DNA of 64,000 bases from Halomicrobium salinisoli (GTDB taxonomy: Archaea > Halobacteriota > Halobacteria > Halobacteriales > Haloarculaceae). Positions 41,066 to 50,460 of the stretch are shown one piece after another. How positions within the stretch are numbered: position 1 is the first letter of the stretch; the number at the start of each line of letters is the position of its first letter. The DNA lies in NCBI RefSeq assembly GCF_020405185.1, contig NZ_CP084463.1:3286001-3350000 (forward strand). Direction: 5' to 3'. Position numbers and translations under genes: made by a program. Under the pieces are notes generated by a model. The model had not been told where the DNA came from and did no database searches. It worked only from the letters and a program-made list of their open reading frames with translations.

Positions 41066-41680
41066 ATGGACGAGAAGACCGAGGAACTCCGTGACATCTT
41101 CGTGGACGTCTCCGGGGAGGAGACCGTCACGGAATCCCAGGAGGACGATCGGGGCACGCTGGCGGGCGACGAGGAGGGGGTCGAGGATCGCCTGGCGGAC
41201 TCGATCGACCGACTCCGCGAGCGCTTCCCGTTCGAGACCGACCTCGGCGAAGACGCGCTCGTGACGGTCGTCCGGCGGTTCTACGGCGGCGACGACGACG
41301 CGACCGTCGCCGACGAGGTCGGCGCCGACCCGGACGAGGTCTTCGCCGCGCGGATGGACCTGCACCTGTTCCGCGAGGACGAGGCCGACCTGCCGGTCGA
41401 CTTCGGCGACCTGCGCGACCTGCTGGACGCGGACGCCGACGACGAGCGGGTCGCCGACGAGTTCGGCGTCGCCACGGACGAGGCGGCCCGCTACCGCCGG
41501 ATCGCCCGCGCCCGCGACGACGCCCGCTCGGTCAGCTACCGCTTCCAGAGCGAGTTCGAGGACGCGCTGACCGACGCCGGCCTCTCCGCGACGATGACGG
41601 AGACGATCCGCGAGGACGGCCTCCGCGAGGCGACCGAGGACATCGGCTCGCTGGAGGAGGACGCCGACGTCGACTTCTGA
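41066..41680 (+). CDS. Haloarchaeal acidic helical protein, resembles conditioned medium-induced protein 4
   Basis: A 204-residue very acidic protein starting DEKTEELRDIFVDVSGEETV. It contains DDATVADEVGADPDEVFAAR and DDERVADEFGVATDEAARYR, two similar helix-turn-helix-like repeats, suggesting nucleic-acid contact. The start matches what I recall of proteins annotated as conditioned medium-induced protein 4 in haloarchaea; that name rests on expression, not function. Start chosen at ATG 41066, after a short spacer. No enzymatic motif is seen. Confidence 0.6.
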   Translation: MDEKTEELRDIFVDVSGEETVTESQEDDRGTLAGDEEGVEDRLADSIDRLRERFPFETDLGEDALVTVVRRFYGGDDDATVADEVGADPDEVFAARMDLHLFREDEADLPVDFGDLRDLLDADADDERVADEFGVATDEAARYRRIARARDDARSVSYRFQSEFEDALTDAGLSATMTETIREDGLREATEDIGSLEEDADVDF

Positions 41681-41725
41681 CGGAGCTTCGAATCGCTTAC
41701 GGCCGCCCGCCCGCTCCCCGCAGGT

Positions 41726-42829
41726 ATGCGCGTCGAGGAGGGCCAGGTGACCGTCGAGGCGCCCGAGCAGGCCGACGCCGGGAAAGGCGAGAACGTCTTC
41801 TTCAACCCGGTCCAGGAACTGAACCGCGACCTGACTATCGCGGCGCTGCGGGCCTACCGCGAGCGCGAGCCCCGCGCCGAGTCGTACCTCGACGCCACGG
41901 CCGCCACGGGCGTCCGCGGGGTCCGCGCCGCCGCCGACGGCTGGGAGGCGACGCTGTGTGACGTCGACCCCGAGGCCGTCGACCTGTGCGAGCGCAACCT
42001 CGAACGGAACGGCCTGGCCGCCGAGGTCCGCCACGAGGACGCCAACGTGACGATGCACCGGGACGCCTTCGACGTGGTCGACGTCGACCCGTTCGGGACG
42101 CCGATCCCCTTCGCCGACGCCGCCTTCCAGGGGACGCGGGACCTCGTCTGCGTCACCGCGACCGATACCGCGCCGCTGTGTGGCGCCCACTTCGAGAGCG
42201 GCGTCCGCTCGTACAGCGCCGTCCCCCGGAACACGGAGTACCACGCCGAGATGGGCGTCCGGATCCTGCTGGGCGCGATGGTCCGCACCGCCGCGCGCTA
42301 CGATCTGGCGGCGCGGCCGCTGCTCACCCACGCCACGAAGCACTACGTCCGCACCTACCTGGAACTCGACCGCGGCGCCGGCGTCGCCAACGACGCCGTC
42401 GACGAGCTGGGCCACATCTACCACTGCCAGCACTGCCTCTGGCGGGACTCCGAGCACGGCCTGCTGGCCGACGCGCCCGACGAGTGCCCGAACTGCGGGC
42501 GCCACCTCCAGACCGCCGGCCCGCTCTGGCTGACCCGGACCTGCGAGCCCGACTTCGTCGAGGGCGTCGAGCCGCACCTCTCCGAGGACATGGGCACCGC
42601 CGACGAGGCCGCCGACCTGCTTTCGACGCTCGCCGCCGAGCTACCGACGCCGACCCACTACGACCAGCACCGGCTGTGCAAGCGCTGGGGGCGGGGGGCC
42701 TCGTCGATGGCCGACTTCCTCGAGCAACTGCGGGCCGCCGGCTTCGAGGCCTCCCGGACGCACTACGGCGGGACGACGTTCAAGACGGACGCCGACGTGG
42801 CGGCGATCCGCGACGCGACCGCCGAGTAA
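41726..42829 (+). CDS. trm1: tRNA (guanine26-N2)-dimethyltransferase
   Basis: A 367-residue SAM-dependent enzyme that makes m2,2G26 in tRNA. Motif I is [14 protein letters not shown] and catalytic motif [17 protein letters not shown] (DPFG), both typical of Trm1. A C-terminal zinc site is visible (CQHCLWR ... CPNCGRHL), and [14 protein letters not shown] matches the family. The N-terminal [32 protein letters not shown] is standard, so the start is well supported. Confidence 0.95.
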   Translation: MRVEEGQVTVEAPEQADAGKGENVFFNPVQELNRDLTIAALRAYREREPRAESYLDATAATGVRGVRAAADGWEATLCDVDPEAVDLCERNLERNGLAAEVRHEDANVTMHRDAFDVVDVDPFGTPIPFADAAFQGTRDLVCVTATDTAPLCGAHFESGVRSYSAVPRNTEYHAEMGVRILLGAMVRTAARYDLAARPLLTHATKHYVRTYLELDRGAGVANDAVDELGHIYHCQHCLWRDSEHGLLADAPDECPNCGRHLQTAGPLWLTRTCEPDFVEGVEPHLSEDMGTADEAADLLSTLAAELPTPTHYDQHRLCKRWGRGASSMADFLEQLRAAGFEASRTHYGGTTFKTDADVAAIRDATAE

Positions 42830-42871
42830 GCTCGCCTTACGCCGTCCGCGTCCGACGTCCGTGTCCGGTAG

Positions 42872-43300
42872 CTACGCCGTACTCGCCCGGCGGAGCCACG
42901 CGACCAGGTCGGCGGCCAGCCCGTAGAACGGCCGCAGGAAGTGATTCAGCATGGCCGCCAGGCCGAGCAGGCCGCCGGCCGCCTGGAGCTCGCCGGGCGT
43001 CGCGCCCAGCAGCACCAGCGCGGTCACGGCCGCGGCGGCCGCTCCGGCCCACAGGTCCGCGAGGTACCGGTCGACGTCGTGGCCGACGACGACCCCGACG
43101 TCGGGCAGTCGGTCGCGGACCGCCACGAGGGCGGCGCTCGCGGCGGCGAACGCGGCGATCACCGGGAGTCCGGCCCCGAAGCCGGCGAGGCTCGCCCCGA
43201 CGAGGAGCGCGCTCGCAACGAGCAGCTGAACCGTCAGCGCGGCCGTCGTCTGGACAAGAGCGCGTCGTCGCACGTGTCGGCGGTGGGCGTCGCCGCTCAT
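42872..43300 (-). CDS. Haloarchaeal membrane protein of unknown function
   Basis: A 142-residue protein with three or four hydrophobic helices (LTVQLLVASALLVGASLAGF; LPVIAAFAAASAALVAV; AAAAVTALVLLG; GLLGLAAMLNHFL), a basic N-terminus (HRRHVRRRALVQ) and a short basic C-terminal tail. No family motif is recognised. It is convergent with trm1 and divergent from the gene at 43442. Confidence 0.6.
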   Translation of the reverse strand: MSGDAHRRHVRRRALVQTTAALTVQLLVASALLVGASLAGFGAGLPVIAAFAAASAALVAVRDRLPDVGVVVGHDVDRYLADLWAGAAAAAVTALVLLGATPGELQAAGGLLGLAAMLNHFLRPFYGLAADLVAWLRRASTA

Positions 43301-43441
43301 AGACTTTCTCCTCTCGGGTCGCCTGTCGGCGCGCTGATGTCACGCTGGCGGTTCCGGCAACCGGCCGGGGCGGTGCGTAGCGCCGTTTTGACCGGAAACG
43401 ACCGGCACTTACAACAGGCTACCGGTCGCAATAGACACACG

Positions 43442-43894
43442 ATGACAGCCGTGGACGACGGCGACGGCGAGACGCCGCCGCCCGGCACCCAGGCCGAGTC
43501 GATCCAGTCGGACGGACCCGAGACCGGCGACCGCCGCGGGGTCTCGGACGTGGACGCCAGCGACGTGGCACAGCTGCGTGCCGACTTCGAGGCGTTCCGC
43601 GAGGAGGTCGAGGAGCGGACGCTCCCCCGCGAGGAGGTCGAGTCCGACCTCCGGAAGTACGTCCGAAAGCGGATGCGACGCGGGCACGCCCGCGGCTGGG
43701 GGCCGTACCTCGTGTTGCTGTACGGGACCGCGATGACGCTCGGCGCGTTCTACTTCCTCGGCGGCGGCTGGGCCATCCTCGCGATGGTCGTGGTCTGGCT
43801 GTCGACGCTCGGGCTGTACGCGCTGATGCTCATCGTGGGTATCGGAATCGAAGTCGTCGGGCTCCCGGGGAAGGTGATCGACCGGGTCCGATGA
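43442..43894 (+). CDS. Haloarchaeal membrane protein with acidic N-terminus and two C-terminal spans
   Basis: A 150-residue protein. An acidic, probably disordered N-terminus is followed by a charged helix (QLRADFEAFREEVEERTLPR), a basic segment (RKYVRKRMRRGHARG) and two membrane spans. The ATG at 43442 is used; the long in-frame extension upstream is antisense to the neighbouring gene. The protein overlaps the PAP2 phosphatase gene by 4 bases (ATGA), so the two are coupled and may work at the membrane together. Confidence 0.7.
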   Translation: MTAVDDGDGETPPPGTQAESIQSDGPETGDRRGVSDVDASDVAQLRADFEAFREEVEERTLPREEVESDLRKYVRKRMRRGHARGWGPYLVLLYGTAMTLGAFYFLGGGWAILAMVVVWLSTLGLYALMLIVGIGIEVVGLPGKVIDRVR

Positions 43895-44832
43895 GCCGCG
43901 CCGTCGGCGTCGGCGACCTGCTGGCCGGCCTCGGCGACCCGTTCGTCGTCCTGGCTGCGTTGCTCACCCAGCTGGGCGACGCGTGGTTCCTCGCGCTCGT
44001 CGTCGCCGTCACCTACTGGTACGGCCCGGTCACCGACGCGATCGACCGGCGTCGGGCGGCGCTGGTGGTCGCCTGCCTGTTCGGCGGCCTCGCCGCGCTG
44101 GTGGTGCTCAAGCCGCTCGTGGGCCTGCCCCGCCCGCCCGGCGCGGGGACGCCTCCCGAGACGGCCCTCGTGCCGTCCGCCCTCGACCCGGTGTACGCCT
44201 GGATGGCCACCGGCGACGGCTACGGCGTCCCCAGCGGCCACGCCCTCGGCAGCACCGTCGTCTACGGCGCGCTCGCGTGGGCGCTCGACTGGGGCCGCCG
44301 GCGGACGCGGATCGCCGCTGCGGCGGCGGTCGTGACCGTCGTCGCGCTCACCCGACTCGTCCTCGGCGTCCACTACCTCGCGGACGTGATCGCCGGGGCG
44401 GCCGTCGGACTGGTCGTGGTCACGCTCGTCGTCCGCGTCCTGGAGACGCCGGGGCGGGCGTTCGCGGGCGCGACGCTCGTGGGCCTCGCCGGCGTGCCGC
44501 TGGTCGCCGTCGTCGCGGCCCACGAGTTCGTCCCGGCCTCTGAGTCGCTCCACGACGTCGTCGCCACCGTCGGGGTCTGCGCCGGCGCGACGGCGGCGTG
44601 GTTCGCCGTCGGCGACCGGCGGCCGATTCCGACCCGTCGCGGCGCGCTCGCGACGGTCCTGGTGGGCGCGGTCACGGCCCTGCCCCTCCTGACGATCGCG
44701 AGCCTGTGGACCGACGGCGGGGCGCTCGCCGCTGCGCTGGGGGCCGCCGGCGGGATCCTGCTCGTGGTGGCGCCGCTGGCCGGCGAGCGGCTGGCCGGCG
44801 CGATCGGCTCCTCGCGGCCGGTCGGGCACTGA
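43891..44832 (+). CDS. PAP2-superfamily membrane phosphatase
   Basis: A 313-residue protein with the three PAP2 phosphatase motifs in order: KPLVGLPRPP, PSGHALGS and RLVLGVHYLADV. Between and after them are about eight membrane spans. Family members dephosphorylate lipid phosphates such as undecaprenyl or dolichyl pyrophosphate and phosphatidic acid. In archaea, recycling of dolichyl phosphate for glycosylation is the likely role. It is translationally coupled to the gene at 43442. Confidence 0.88.
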   Translation: MSRAVGVGDLLAGLGDPFVVLAALLTQLGDAWFLALVVAVTYWYGPVTDAIDRRRAALVVACLFGGLAALVVLKPLVGLPRPPGAGTPPETALVPSALDPVYAWMATGDGYGVPSGHALGSTVVYGALAWALDWGRRRTRIAAAAAVVTVVALTRLVLGVHYLADVIAGAAVGLVVVTLVVRVLETPGRAFAGATLVGLAGVPLVAVVAAHEFVPASESLHDVVATVGVCAGATAAWFAVGDRRPIPTRRGALATVLVGAVTALPLLTIASLWTDGGALAAALGAAGGILLVVAPLAGERLAGAIGSSRPVGH

Positions 44833-44961
44833 CCGAGTGCGGCCGCCCGTCGTCCCGGGCGCCGCCGCTCGCCGATGTATCGTGACCGGAGCGCAGCGAG
44901 AAGAGAGCGGCGAGAAGAGAGTCAAAGCCGCGAAACGCACCGACGAGTGCCGTGACCCGAT

Positions 44962-46311
44962 CTAGAACTTCTCGAGGTAGCGGTCGATCTCCCAGTCGGA
45001 GACCTCGACGATGTACTCCTCGTGCTCCTGGGTCTTGGCCTCGACGAAGTTGTCGTAGACGTGCTCGCCGAGGGCGTCCTGGATGACCTCGTCCTGTTCG
45101 AGGGCGTCGACGGCCTCGCCGAGGTTCGACGGCAGCGTGGTGATGCCGTACTCCTCGCGCTTGGCCTCGTCGAACTCGTAGATGTTCTCGCGGACGGGGT
45201 CGTCGCAGTCGAGGCCGCGCTCGATGCCGTCGAGGCCGGCGTGGATGAGTGCGGCGAACGCGAGATAGGGGTTACAGGACGGGTCCGGGAAGCGGGCCTC
45301 GATGCGCGAGGCGGCCGGGGTCCGCGCGGCGGGCTTGCGGATCAGCGCCGAGCGGTTGCGGTCGGACCAGGCGACGTAGACGGGCGCCTCGTAGCCGGGC
45401 ACCAGGCGCTTGTAGGAGTTCACGGTCGGGTTCGTGACCGCGGCCAGCGCCTCGGCGTGGTCGAGGATGCCGGCGGTGAACTGCTTGGCCGTCTCCGAGA
45501 GGTTGAACTCGTCGTCCTCGTCGTGGAACGCGTTCTCGCCGTCCTCGAACAGCGAGAAGTGCGTGTGCATGCCCGACCCGTTGATCCGGGCGATCGGCTT
45601 GGGCATGAAGGTCGCGTGCAGGTCGTGCTCCGCGGCGATGGCGCGGACGACGGCGCGGAAGGTGGCGACGTTGTCGGCCGTGCTGAGGGCGTCGTCGTAG
45701 GTGAAGTTGATCTCGTGCTGGCCCTGGGCGACCTCGTGGTGGCTGGCCTCGATGTCGAAGCCCATGTCCTCCAGGCCGTAGATGATGTCGCGGCGGACGT
45801 CCTGGGCGAGGTCCTTGGGCGCGAGGTCGAAGTAGCCGCCGGCGTCGTTGGTCTTCGTCGTCGCGCGGCCCTCCTCGTCCTCCTCGAACAGGAAGAACTC
45901 GGGCTCGGGCGCCGCGTTGACCGTGTAGCCCATGTCCTCGGCGCGCTGCATGGCGCGCTTGAGGACGCCGCGCGGGTCACCGGCGAACGGCTGGCCGGTC
46001 GAGGTGTCGATCACGTCGCAGATGAGGCGAGCGGCGGCGCTCTCCTCGTCGTTGCGCCACGGGAGCACGGCGAACGTCGACGGGTCCGGATCCAGGCGCA
46101 TGTCGGACTCCTGGATGCGGACGAAGCCGTTGATGGAGGAGCCGTCGAAGTAGATACCCTCCGTGAACGCCTTCTCGGCCTGCTCGGCCGGCACGGAGAC
46201 GTTCTTGACCGTCCCCAGGATGTCCGTGAACTGCAGGCGCAGGAAGTCCACGTTCTTCTCCTCGATCTCGTCGAGTACCGCTTCCGCCTCGTCGGAGAGT
46301 TCGCTTGTCAT
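44962..46311 (-). CDS. glnA: Glutamine synthetase, type I
   Basis: A 449-residue enzyme that condenses glutamate and ammonia using ATP. Recognised by [19 protein letters not shown] (the N-terminal beta-grasp), the [20 protein letters not shown] metal site, the [15 protein letters not shown] loop, and [20 protein letters not shown] near the substrate pocket. Length and C-terminus ([12 protein letters not shown]) are standard. It is divergent from an Lrp-family gene across a 126-base region with palindromes, the typical haloarchaeal arrangement, suggesting regulation by that protein. Confidence 0.97.
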   Translation of the reverse strand: MTSELSDEAEAVLDEIEEKNVDFLRLQFTDILGTVKNVSVPAEQAEKAFTEGIYFDGSSINGFVRIQESDMRLDPDPSTFAVLPWRNDEESAAARLICDVIDTSTGQPFAGDPRGVLKRAMQRAEDMGYTVNAAPEPEFFLFEEDEEGRATTKTNDAGGYFDLAPKDLAQDVRRDIIYGLEDMGFDIEASHHEVAQGQHEINFTYDDALSTADNVATFRAVVRAIAAEHDLHATFMPKPIARINGSGMHTHFSLFEDGENAFHDEDDEFNLSETAKQFTAGILDHAEALAAVTNPTVNSYKRLVPGYEAPVYVAWSDRNRSALIRKPAARTPAASRIEARFPDPSCNPYLAFAALIHAGLDGIERGLDCDDPVRENIYEFDEAKREEYGITTLPSNLGEAVDALEQDEVIQDALGEHVYDNFVEAKTQEHEEYIVEVSDWEIDRYLEKF

Positions 46312-46437
46312 CTTTGGACACCCGTTACGACTGTCGCTATTACTAAAGGGCTGCCCTTTTGCGCAAACATTACGCGCACCTCTAGCGGAATTGGATATTC
46401 GTAAAATTCTAATGGTAGGGGTACGTTTCGGTGTGTA
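46312..46437. promoter_or_regulatory. glnA-lrp divergent promoter with palindromes
   Basis: AAAGGG-CTG-CCCTTT (46345-46359) overlaps the minus-strand TATA of glnA (CCTTTAGTA, 46341-46349). GAAT-TGGAT-ATTC (46388-46400) lies before the lrp TATA (ATTCTAATG, 46406-46414). Both are candidate operators for the Lrp protein. Confidence 0.6.
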
Positions 46438-46893
46438 ATGACGTACGAAAATCTGGATCGGAAGCTAGTGAATGAACTTCTGGGCGACGGACGCGCCAGT
46501 CTGCGCAGCCTGGGCGAGGAGCTGGACGTCTCCGTGACCACCGTCTCGAACCACCTCTCGGAGCTCGAAGAGGAGGGGATCATCGACGGCTACACCCCGA
46601 AGGTCGACTACGACGCGCTGGGCTACGACGTCACCGCCATCGTCCAGCTCAAGGTCGAGGGGTCGTCGCTGCCGGAGGTCACCGAGAGCCTCAGACAGCA
46701 CAAGCAGATGATCTCCGTCTACGAGGTCACCGGCGACTACGACATCATCGCCGTCGGCAAGTTCACCGACACCGACGGGATGAACGCTCAGATCAAGGAG
46801 CTGCTGACCGACCCCGAGATCAAGGAGTCCAACACCAGCGTCGTCCTCAACGCCGCCAGCGAGAACGAGCAGTTCGAGCTGGACGTCGAATAG
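46438..46893 (+). CDS. lrp: Lrp/AsnC-family transcriptional regulator
   Basis: A 151-residue regulator with an N-terminal winged helix ([39 protein letters not shown]) and a C-terminal RAM ligand domain ([37 protein letters not shown]). Its neighbour and divergent partner is glnA. In haloarchaea, lrp-type genes paired with glnA respond to amino acids such as glutamine; that is inferred here. Start is the ATG, with a leaderless-spaced TATA. Confidence 0.9.
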   Translation: MTYENLDRKLVNELLGDGRASLRSLGEELDVSVTTVSNHLSELEEEGIIDGYTPKVDYDALGYDVTAIVQLKVEGSSLPEVTESLRQHKQMISVYEVTGDYDIIAVGKFTDTDGMNAQIKELLTDPEIKESNTSVVLNAASENEQFELDVE

Positions 46894-46957
46894 GCGGGTC
46901 GATCGGCAGTCGACGCGGCACGGACCGACCGACCTCGGCTCCGTTTTCCAAAGGTTC

Positions 46958-46977
46958 TTGACTGACCGGTTAGTCAA
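46958..46977. promoter_or_regulatory. 20-bp TetR operator palindrome
   Basis: TTGACTGACCGGTTAGTCAA is a near-perfect 20-bp palindrome with one mismatched pair. It lies 10 bases before the TetR gene start and is a classic TetR-family operator position, so the gene is probably self-repressed. Confidence 0.8.
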
Positions 46978-46986
46978 ATACTGGTG

Positions 46987-47580
46987 ATGAGCGAGCCCTC
47001 CGAGGACATCATGGAGGCCACTTTCCGGGCCCTCTGCGAACACGGCTACGCCGCCCTCACGATGCGAGACATCGCGGCGGAGGCCGACCGGAGCAAGGCC
47101 TCCCTGCACTACCACTACGAGAGCAAGCAGGGGCTCATGCTGGCCTTCCTCGATCACCTCTTCGAGCACTTCACCGACCGTGTCGGGTCGTTCGATCCCG
47201 CCGGCGACCCGGACGCCCAGTTGCGCGCGTTCGTCGACGAGATCCTCCACCCGCCGGGCGAGGACACCACCCGCGAGTTCCGGACCGCGCTGCTGGAGAT
47301 CAAGGCCCAGGCGCCCTACGACGAGGCGTTCCGCGAGCGCCTGACCGCGTTCGACGAGCACATCCGCGAGAACGTCCGCGCGGCCGTCGCCGCCGGCGTC
47401 GACCGGGGCGTCTACCGCGACGACGTGGACCCCGAGGCGGTCGCCCGGTTCGTCCTGACGCTGGCCGACGGCGCCCAGTCGCGCCACGTCGTCGCGGGCG
47501 CCGATCCGGACGACGCGATGGCCGTCTTCGAGTCGTACGTCGAGAGCCGCCTGCTGGCCGACAGGGAGGTGTCGGCGTGA
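46987..47580 (+). CDS. TetR/AcrR-family repressor
   Basis: A 197-residue repressor with an N-terminal helix-turn-helix (ALTMRDIAAEADRSKASLHY HYESKQGL in two pieces) and an all-helical ligand domain. Start is ATG 46987; a GTG one codon earlier is possible. An operator-like palindrome sits immediately upstream, and the stop overlaps the MATE transporter start by 4 bases (GTGA), giving a drug-responsive repressor-pump unit. Confidence 0.93.
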   Translation: MSEPSEDIMEATFRALCEHGYAALTMRDIAAEADRSKASLHYHYESKQGLMLAFLDHLFEHFTDRVGSFDPAGDPDAQLRAFVDEILHPPGEDTTREFRTALLEIKAQAPYDEAFRERLTAFDEHIRENVRAAVAAGVDRGVYRDDVDPEAVARFVLTLADGAQSRHVVAGADPDDAMAVFESYVESRLLADREVSA

Positions 47581-49142
47581 GCGCGCGACGAGCCCTCCGC
47601 CGCGTCGCCGACCGGATCGACGGGCTGTTCAAGGGCCAGGAGGAACTGGAGCTCACCAGCGGCGACATCGGCCGACCGCTGTTCTACCTCTCGCTGCCGA
47701 TCATCGTCACGAACCTCCTGCAGGTCGCCTACAACCTCGCGGACACGTTCTGGCTGGGCCGGTACAGCACCGAGGCGCTGGCCGCGATCAGCTTCGGCTT
47801 CCCGCTCGTGTTCTTCCTCATCTCGCTCGGGATGGGCGTCTCCGTCGCCGGCAGCGTGCTGGTCGCCCAGCACACCGGCGCCGACGAGCCGCGGAAGGCG
47901 CAGTACGCGGCCTCGCAGACCGTCACCTTCGCGGTGGTCGTCTCGCTGGTGCTCGGCGTGGTGGGGTACTTCTTCGTCGAGGACTTCCTCAGGCTGCTGG
48001 GGGCCTCTCCGGACGTCCTCCCCGGCGCGACGGCCTACCTCGAGGTGATGTCGCTCGGGCTGTCGGCCATGTTCGGCTTCCTCGTGTTCATCGCGCTGAT
48101 GCGCGGCGCCGGCGACACCATCACGCCGATGCTCGTGATGTTCGGGACGGTCGTGCTCAACGTGATCCTCGACCCATTCCTGATCTTCGGATGGACCGTC
48201 GTCGAGTCCGCTCCGCTGGTCGGGACGGTCGGCTTCCCGGAGCTGGGCGTCCAGGGCGCGGCCATCGCCACCATCTTCTCGCGAGCGGTGGCGCTGGTCG
48301 TCGGCCTGGGGATCATGCTCCGCGGTCACCGCGGCGTGAAGATCCGGCCCCGCGAGATGGTGCCCGATCCCGACTACGTCCCCCGCCTCGTCCGCATCGG
48401 TCTGCCCGCTACCGTCGAGGGGACGGGCCGGTCCGTCTCGGTGAACCTCATGCTGTTCGTCGTGGGCACCTTCTCCACGCCCGTGGTGGCCGCGTTCGGC
48501 GTCGGCACCCGGATCTTCTCGCTGATCTTCATGCCGGCCATCGCCGTCGACCGCGGCGTCGAGACGATGACGGGCCAGAACATCGGCGCCGGCAAGCCCG
48601 ACCGCGCGGGCACGGCCAACCACTTCGCTGCGAAGGCCTCTTTCCTCGTGCTGTCGGCCGTCGCCGTCGTCGTGTTCTTCGCCGCCCCGACCGTCGTCTC
48701 CGTGTTCAGCGACGACCCCGAGGTGGTCCGCGTCGGCGCCGAGTTCCTGCGCTGGGTCGCGCCGACGTTCGGCTTCATCGGCGTCGTTCGCGCCTACTCC
48801 GGCGGCTTCCGCGGCGCCGGCAAAACGCTCACCGCGGCCGCGCTGGCCATCCTGATGCTCGGGTTCCTCCGCCTGCCCATCGCCTGGGTCACCTCCCGCG
48901 TCGTCGACGTCTCGGTCGTCTCCGTCACCGTCCCCGGCCTCGGGACCCTCCAGACCGACGTCCTCGCCGGAACGCTCCTCGCCGACGCCTTCGCGTACTC
49001 GCTGGGCTCGCGGGGCATCTGGCTCGGGTTCGCCGTCTCGAACGCTCTGGCGGCCGTCCTGGCCTACGCCTGGTTCGTCCGGGGCACCTGGCGCGAGGCC
49101 GACCTGACCGACGACCCGGCCGCAGTCGCCGCGGACGACTGA
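47577..49142 (+). CDS. MATE-family efflux transporter
   Basis: A 521-residue protein with GTG start overlapping the TetR stop. Twelve or so hydrophobic spans include LSLPIIVTNLLQVAYNLADT (typical MATE helix 1) and a second half starting near LVRIGLPATVEGTGRSVSVN. Substrates are probably organic cations or drugs, as the linked TetR repressor suggests. An extended acidic C-terminus ends in DDD-like residues. A weak match to the first MATE at 27398 is expected only at family level. Confidence 0.92.
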   Translation: MSARRALRRVADRIDGLFKGQEELELTSGDIGRPLFYLSLPIIVTNLLQVAYNLADTFWLGRYSTEALAAISFGFPLVFFLISLGMGVSVAGSVLVAQHTGADEPRKAQYAASQTVTFAVVVSLVLGVVGYFFVEDFLRLLGASPDVLPGATAYLEVMSLGLSAMFGFLVFIALMRGAGDTITPMLVMFGTVVLNVILDPFLIFGWTVVESAPLVGTVGFPELGVQGAAIATIFSRAVALVVGLGIMLRGHRGVKIRPREMVPDPDYVPRLVRIGLPATVEGTGRSVSVNLMLFVVGTFSTPVVAAFGVGTRIFSLIFMPAIAVDRGVETMTGQNIGAGKPDRAGTANHFAAKASFLVLSAVAVVVFFAAPTVVSVFSDDPEVVRVGAEFLRWVAPTFGFIGVVRAYSGGFRGAGKTLTAAALAILMLGFLRLPIAWVTSRVVDVSVVSVTVPGLGTLQTDVLAGTLLADAFAYSLGSRGIWLGFAVSNALAAVLAYAWFVRGTWREADLTDDPAAVAADD

Positions 49143-49209
49143 CGCGCCTCTCTCGTCCGGTCCGCCGCGACCTGAACGCACTTTGCCGAGGCACGCGAGC
49201 CTCCGCGTG

Positions 49210-49524
49210 ATGCCGTCGAAAATCAACTACGAGGACGTCGATCCGGTCGCCGACGGACTGCACTTCCTGAGAGAACCGCTGGACGCCGAGAACCTGGGCG
49301 TCTCGGTGCTGGACGTGCCCGCGGACTGGTCCGGCAAGCCCCACGACCACGCCGACGAGGGCCAGGAGGAGGTCTACGTCCTGATCGAGGGATCGGCCAC
49401 GGTCACCGTCGAAGACGAAACCGTCGAGATGGAACCGGGCGACGCGCTTCGGCTCGCCCCCGAGGAGACCAGGGCGATCGAGACCGACGAGGAGAGCACC
49501 TTCGTCCTCGCCGGCGCGCCGTAG
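49210..49524 (+). CDS. Single-domain cupin protein
   Basis: A 104-residue cupin starting PSKINYEDVDPVADGLHFL. The first cupin motif is visible as KPHDHADEGQEEVYVLIEG (His, His, Glu metal ligands), and the second as MEPGDALRLAPEETRAIE, where the metal-binding His is replaced, so metal binding may be incomplete. The substrate is unknown. The preceding in-frame GTG-type extension is not favoured. Confidence 0.8.
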   Translation: MPSKINYEDVDPVADGLHFLREPLDAENLGVSVLDVPADWSGKPHDHADEGQEEVYVLIEGSATVTVEDETVEMEPGDALRLAPEETRAIETDEESTFVLAGAP

Positions 49525-49576
49525 CGACCGCTCGTTCTCTACCGGTTCGAGCCGCCGGAACGGACCGGCCGCCGGC

Positions 49577-49690
49577 TCAGTCCGCGCCGTGTCGGGGCAG
49601 GAAGCCGCAGCTCGCGCAGCCGGTGTGCTTCGTGGTCTGGTAGCTCAGCTCTCTGCCGCAGTTCGCGCAGGTGTAGGTGTTGTGTTCCAT
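49577..49690 (-). CDS. 37-residue zinc-ribbon protein
   Basis: Read by eye on the minus strand; ATG at 49690, stop at 49577. The 37-residue product has two CxxC pairs (YTCANCGREL and TGCASCGFLP), 14 residues apart, forming a zinc ribbon. A TATA-like TCTTTTATCC lies 21-30 bases upstream, consistent with a leaderless transcript. Such micro zinc proteins are common in haloarchaea and mostly uncharacterised. A longer frame in another phase at the same site is not credible. Confidence 0.7.
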   Translation of the reverse strand: MEHNTYTCANCGRELSYQTTKHTGCASCGFLPRHGAD

Positions 49691-49766
49691 CGGGTGACTG
49701 TCGGCCACGGGGATAAAAGAAGATTCCGTGAGTTTCGTTCACTCGAAACGGGCCCGGTCCGCGGGG

Positions 49767-50453
49767 CTACGCCGCGCGCCTCGCGACCAGCCCGACGACC
49801 GCGAGGACCGCGAGGCCGACGGCGACCGCGGCCGGAACGCCGAGCGGACCGCCGTCGCCCGACGCGCCGCCCGTCGAGCCGTCCGGGGAGACCGCTGCGC
49901 CACCCGATCCGGACTCGCCCGCGGCCGTCGATCCGCCGCCGTCGCCGACGACGACGGTGCCGGCGTCGATAGACGGATCGAGGGCGCGGCCGCCGTCGCC
50001 GTCGATGCGGGCGCTCTCGACCGTCATCGCCGTCTCGCCCTCGGCGGACCCGGCCACCGTCACCGTCGCCAGCGTCACGTTCGCCGCGCCGGGTTCGACT
50101 TCGCCGTCCAGGTCTGCGGCCTTCACACGCACGGACCGGCCGTCGGATCCGACCTCGGGCTCCGTCGTCGGCTGAAAGTGGTCCGGGTAGCTCGCGCTCG
50201 TCACCCGCCCGACGTCCCCGTCGGCCAGCCGGAGACGCACCTCGAACCCCGAGAGGCCGTCCGGCGCGGCGTCGAGGGCCACCGCGACCGACGCTCGCTC
50301 GTCGGGATCGACCGCGGCGTCGCCGACCGCCAGCGTGCTCTCGCCGGCGCCCGCGGCGGTCGTCGCGCCGGAAAGCGCCGCCGTCGCCGCCAGCAGGGCG
50401 ACCAGGCAGCCCACGCCCGCCCGCCACGCGCGTCCGTCAGGCTCGCTCGCCAT
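49767..50453 (-). CDS. Membrane-anchored cohesin-like protein
   Basis: A 228-residue protein. A signal peptide (GVGCLVALLAATAALSGATT) leads into a cohesin-type beta domain at about residues 40-165, recognised by VGDAAVDPDERASVAVALDA and VTLATVTVAGSAEGETAMTV. A Gly/Ser-rich spacer and a C-terminal membrane anchor (VPAAVAVGLAVLAVVGLVARRAA) follow. It starts 7 bases after the phoX stop and is the second gene of that operon. It could anchor dockerin-bearing enzymes such as PhoX and the serpin at the cell surface. Cohesin-dockerin binding is inferred. Confidence 0.7.
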   Translation of the reverse strand: MASEPDGRAWRAGVGCLVALLAATAALSGATTAAGAGESTLAVGDAAVDPDERASVAVALDAAPDGLSGFEVRLRLADGDVGRVTSASYPDHFQPTTEPEVGSDGRSVRVKAADLDGEVEPGAANVTLATVTVAGSAEGETAMTVESARIDGDGGRALDPSIDAGTVVVGDGGGSTAAGESGSGGAAVSPDGSTGGASGDGGPLGVPAAVAVGLAVLAVVGLVARRAA

Positions 50454-50460
50454 CGCTCCG

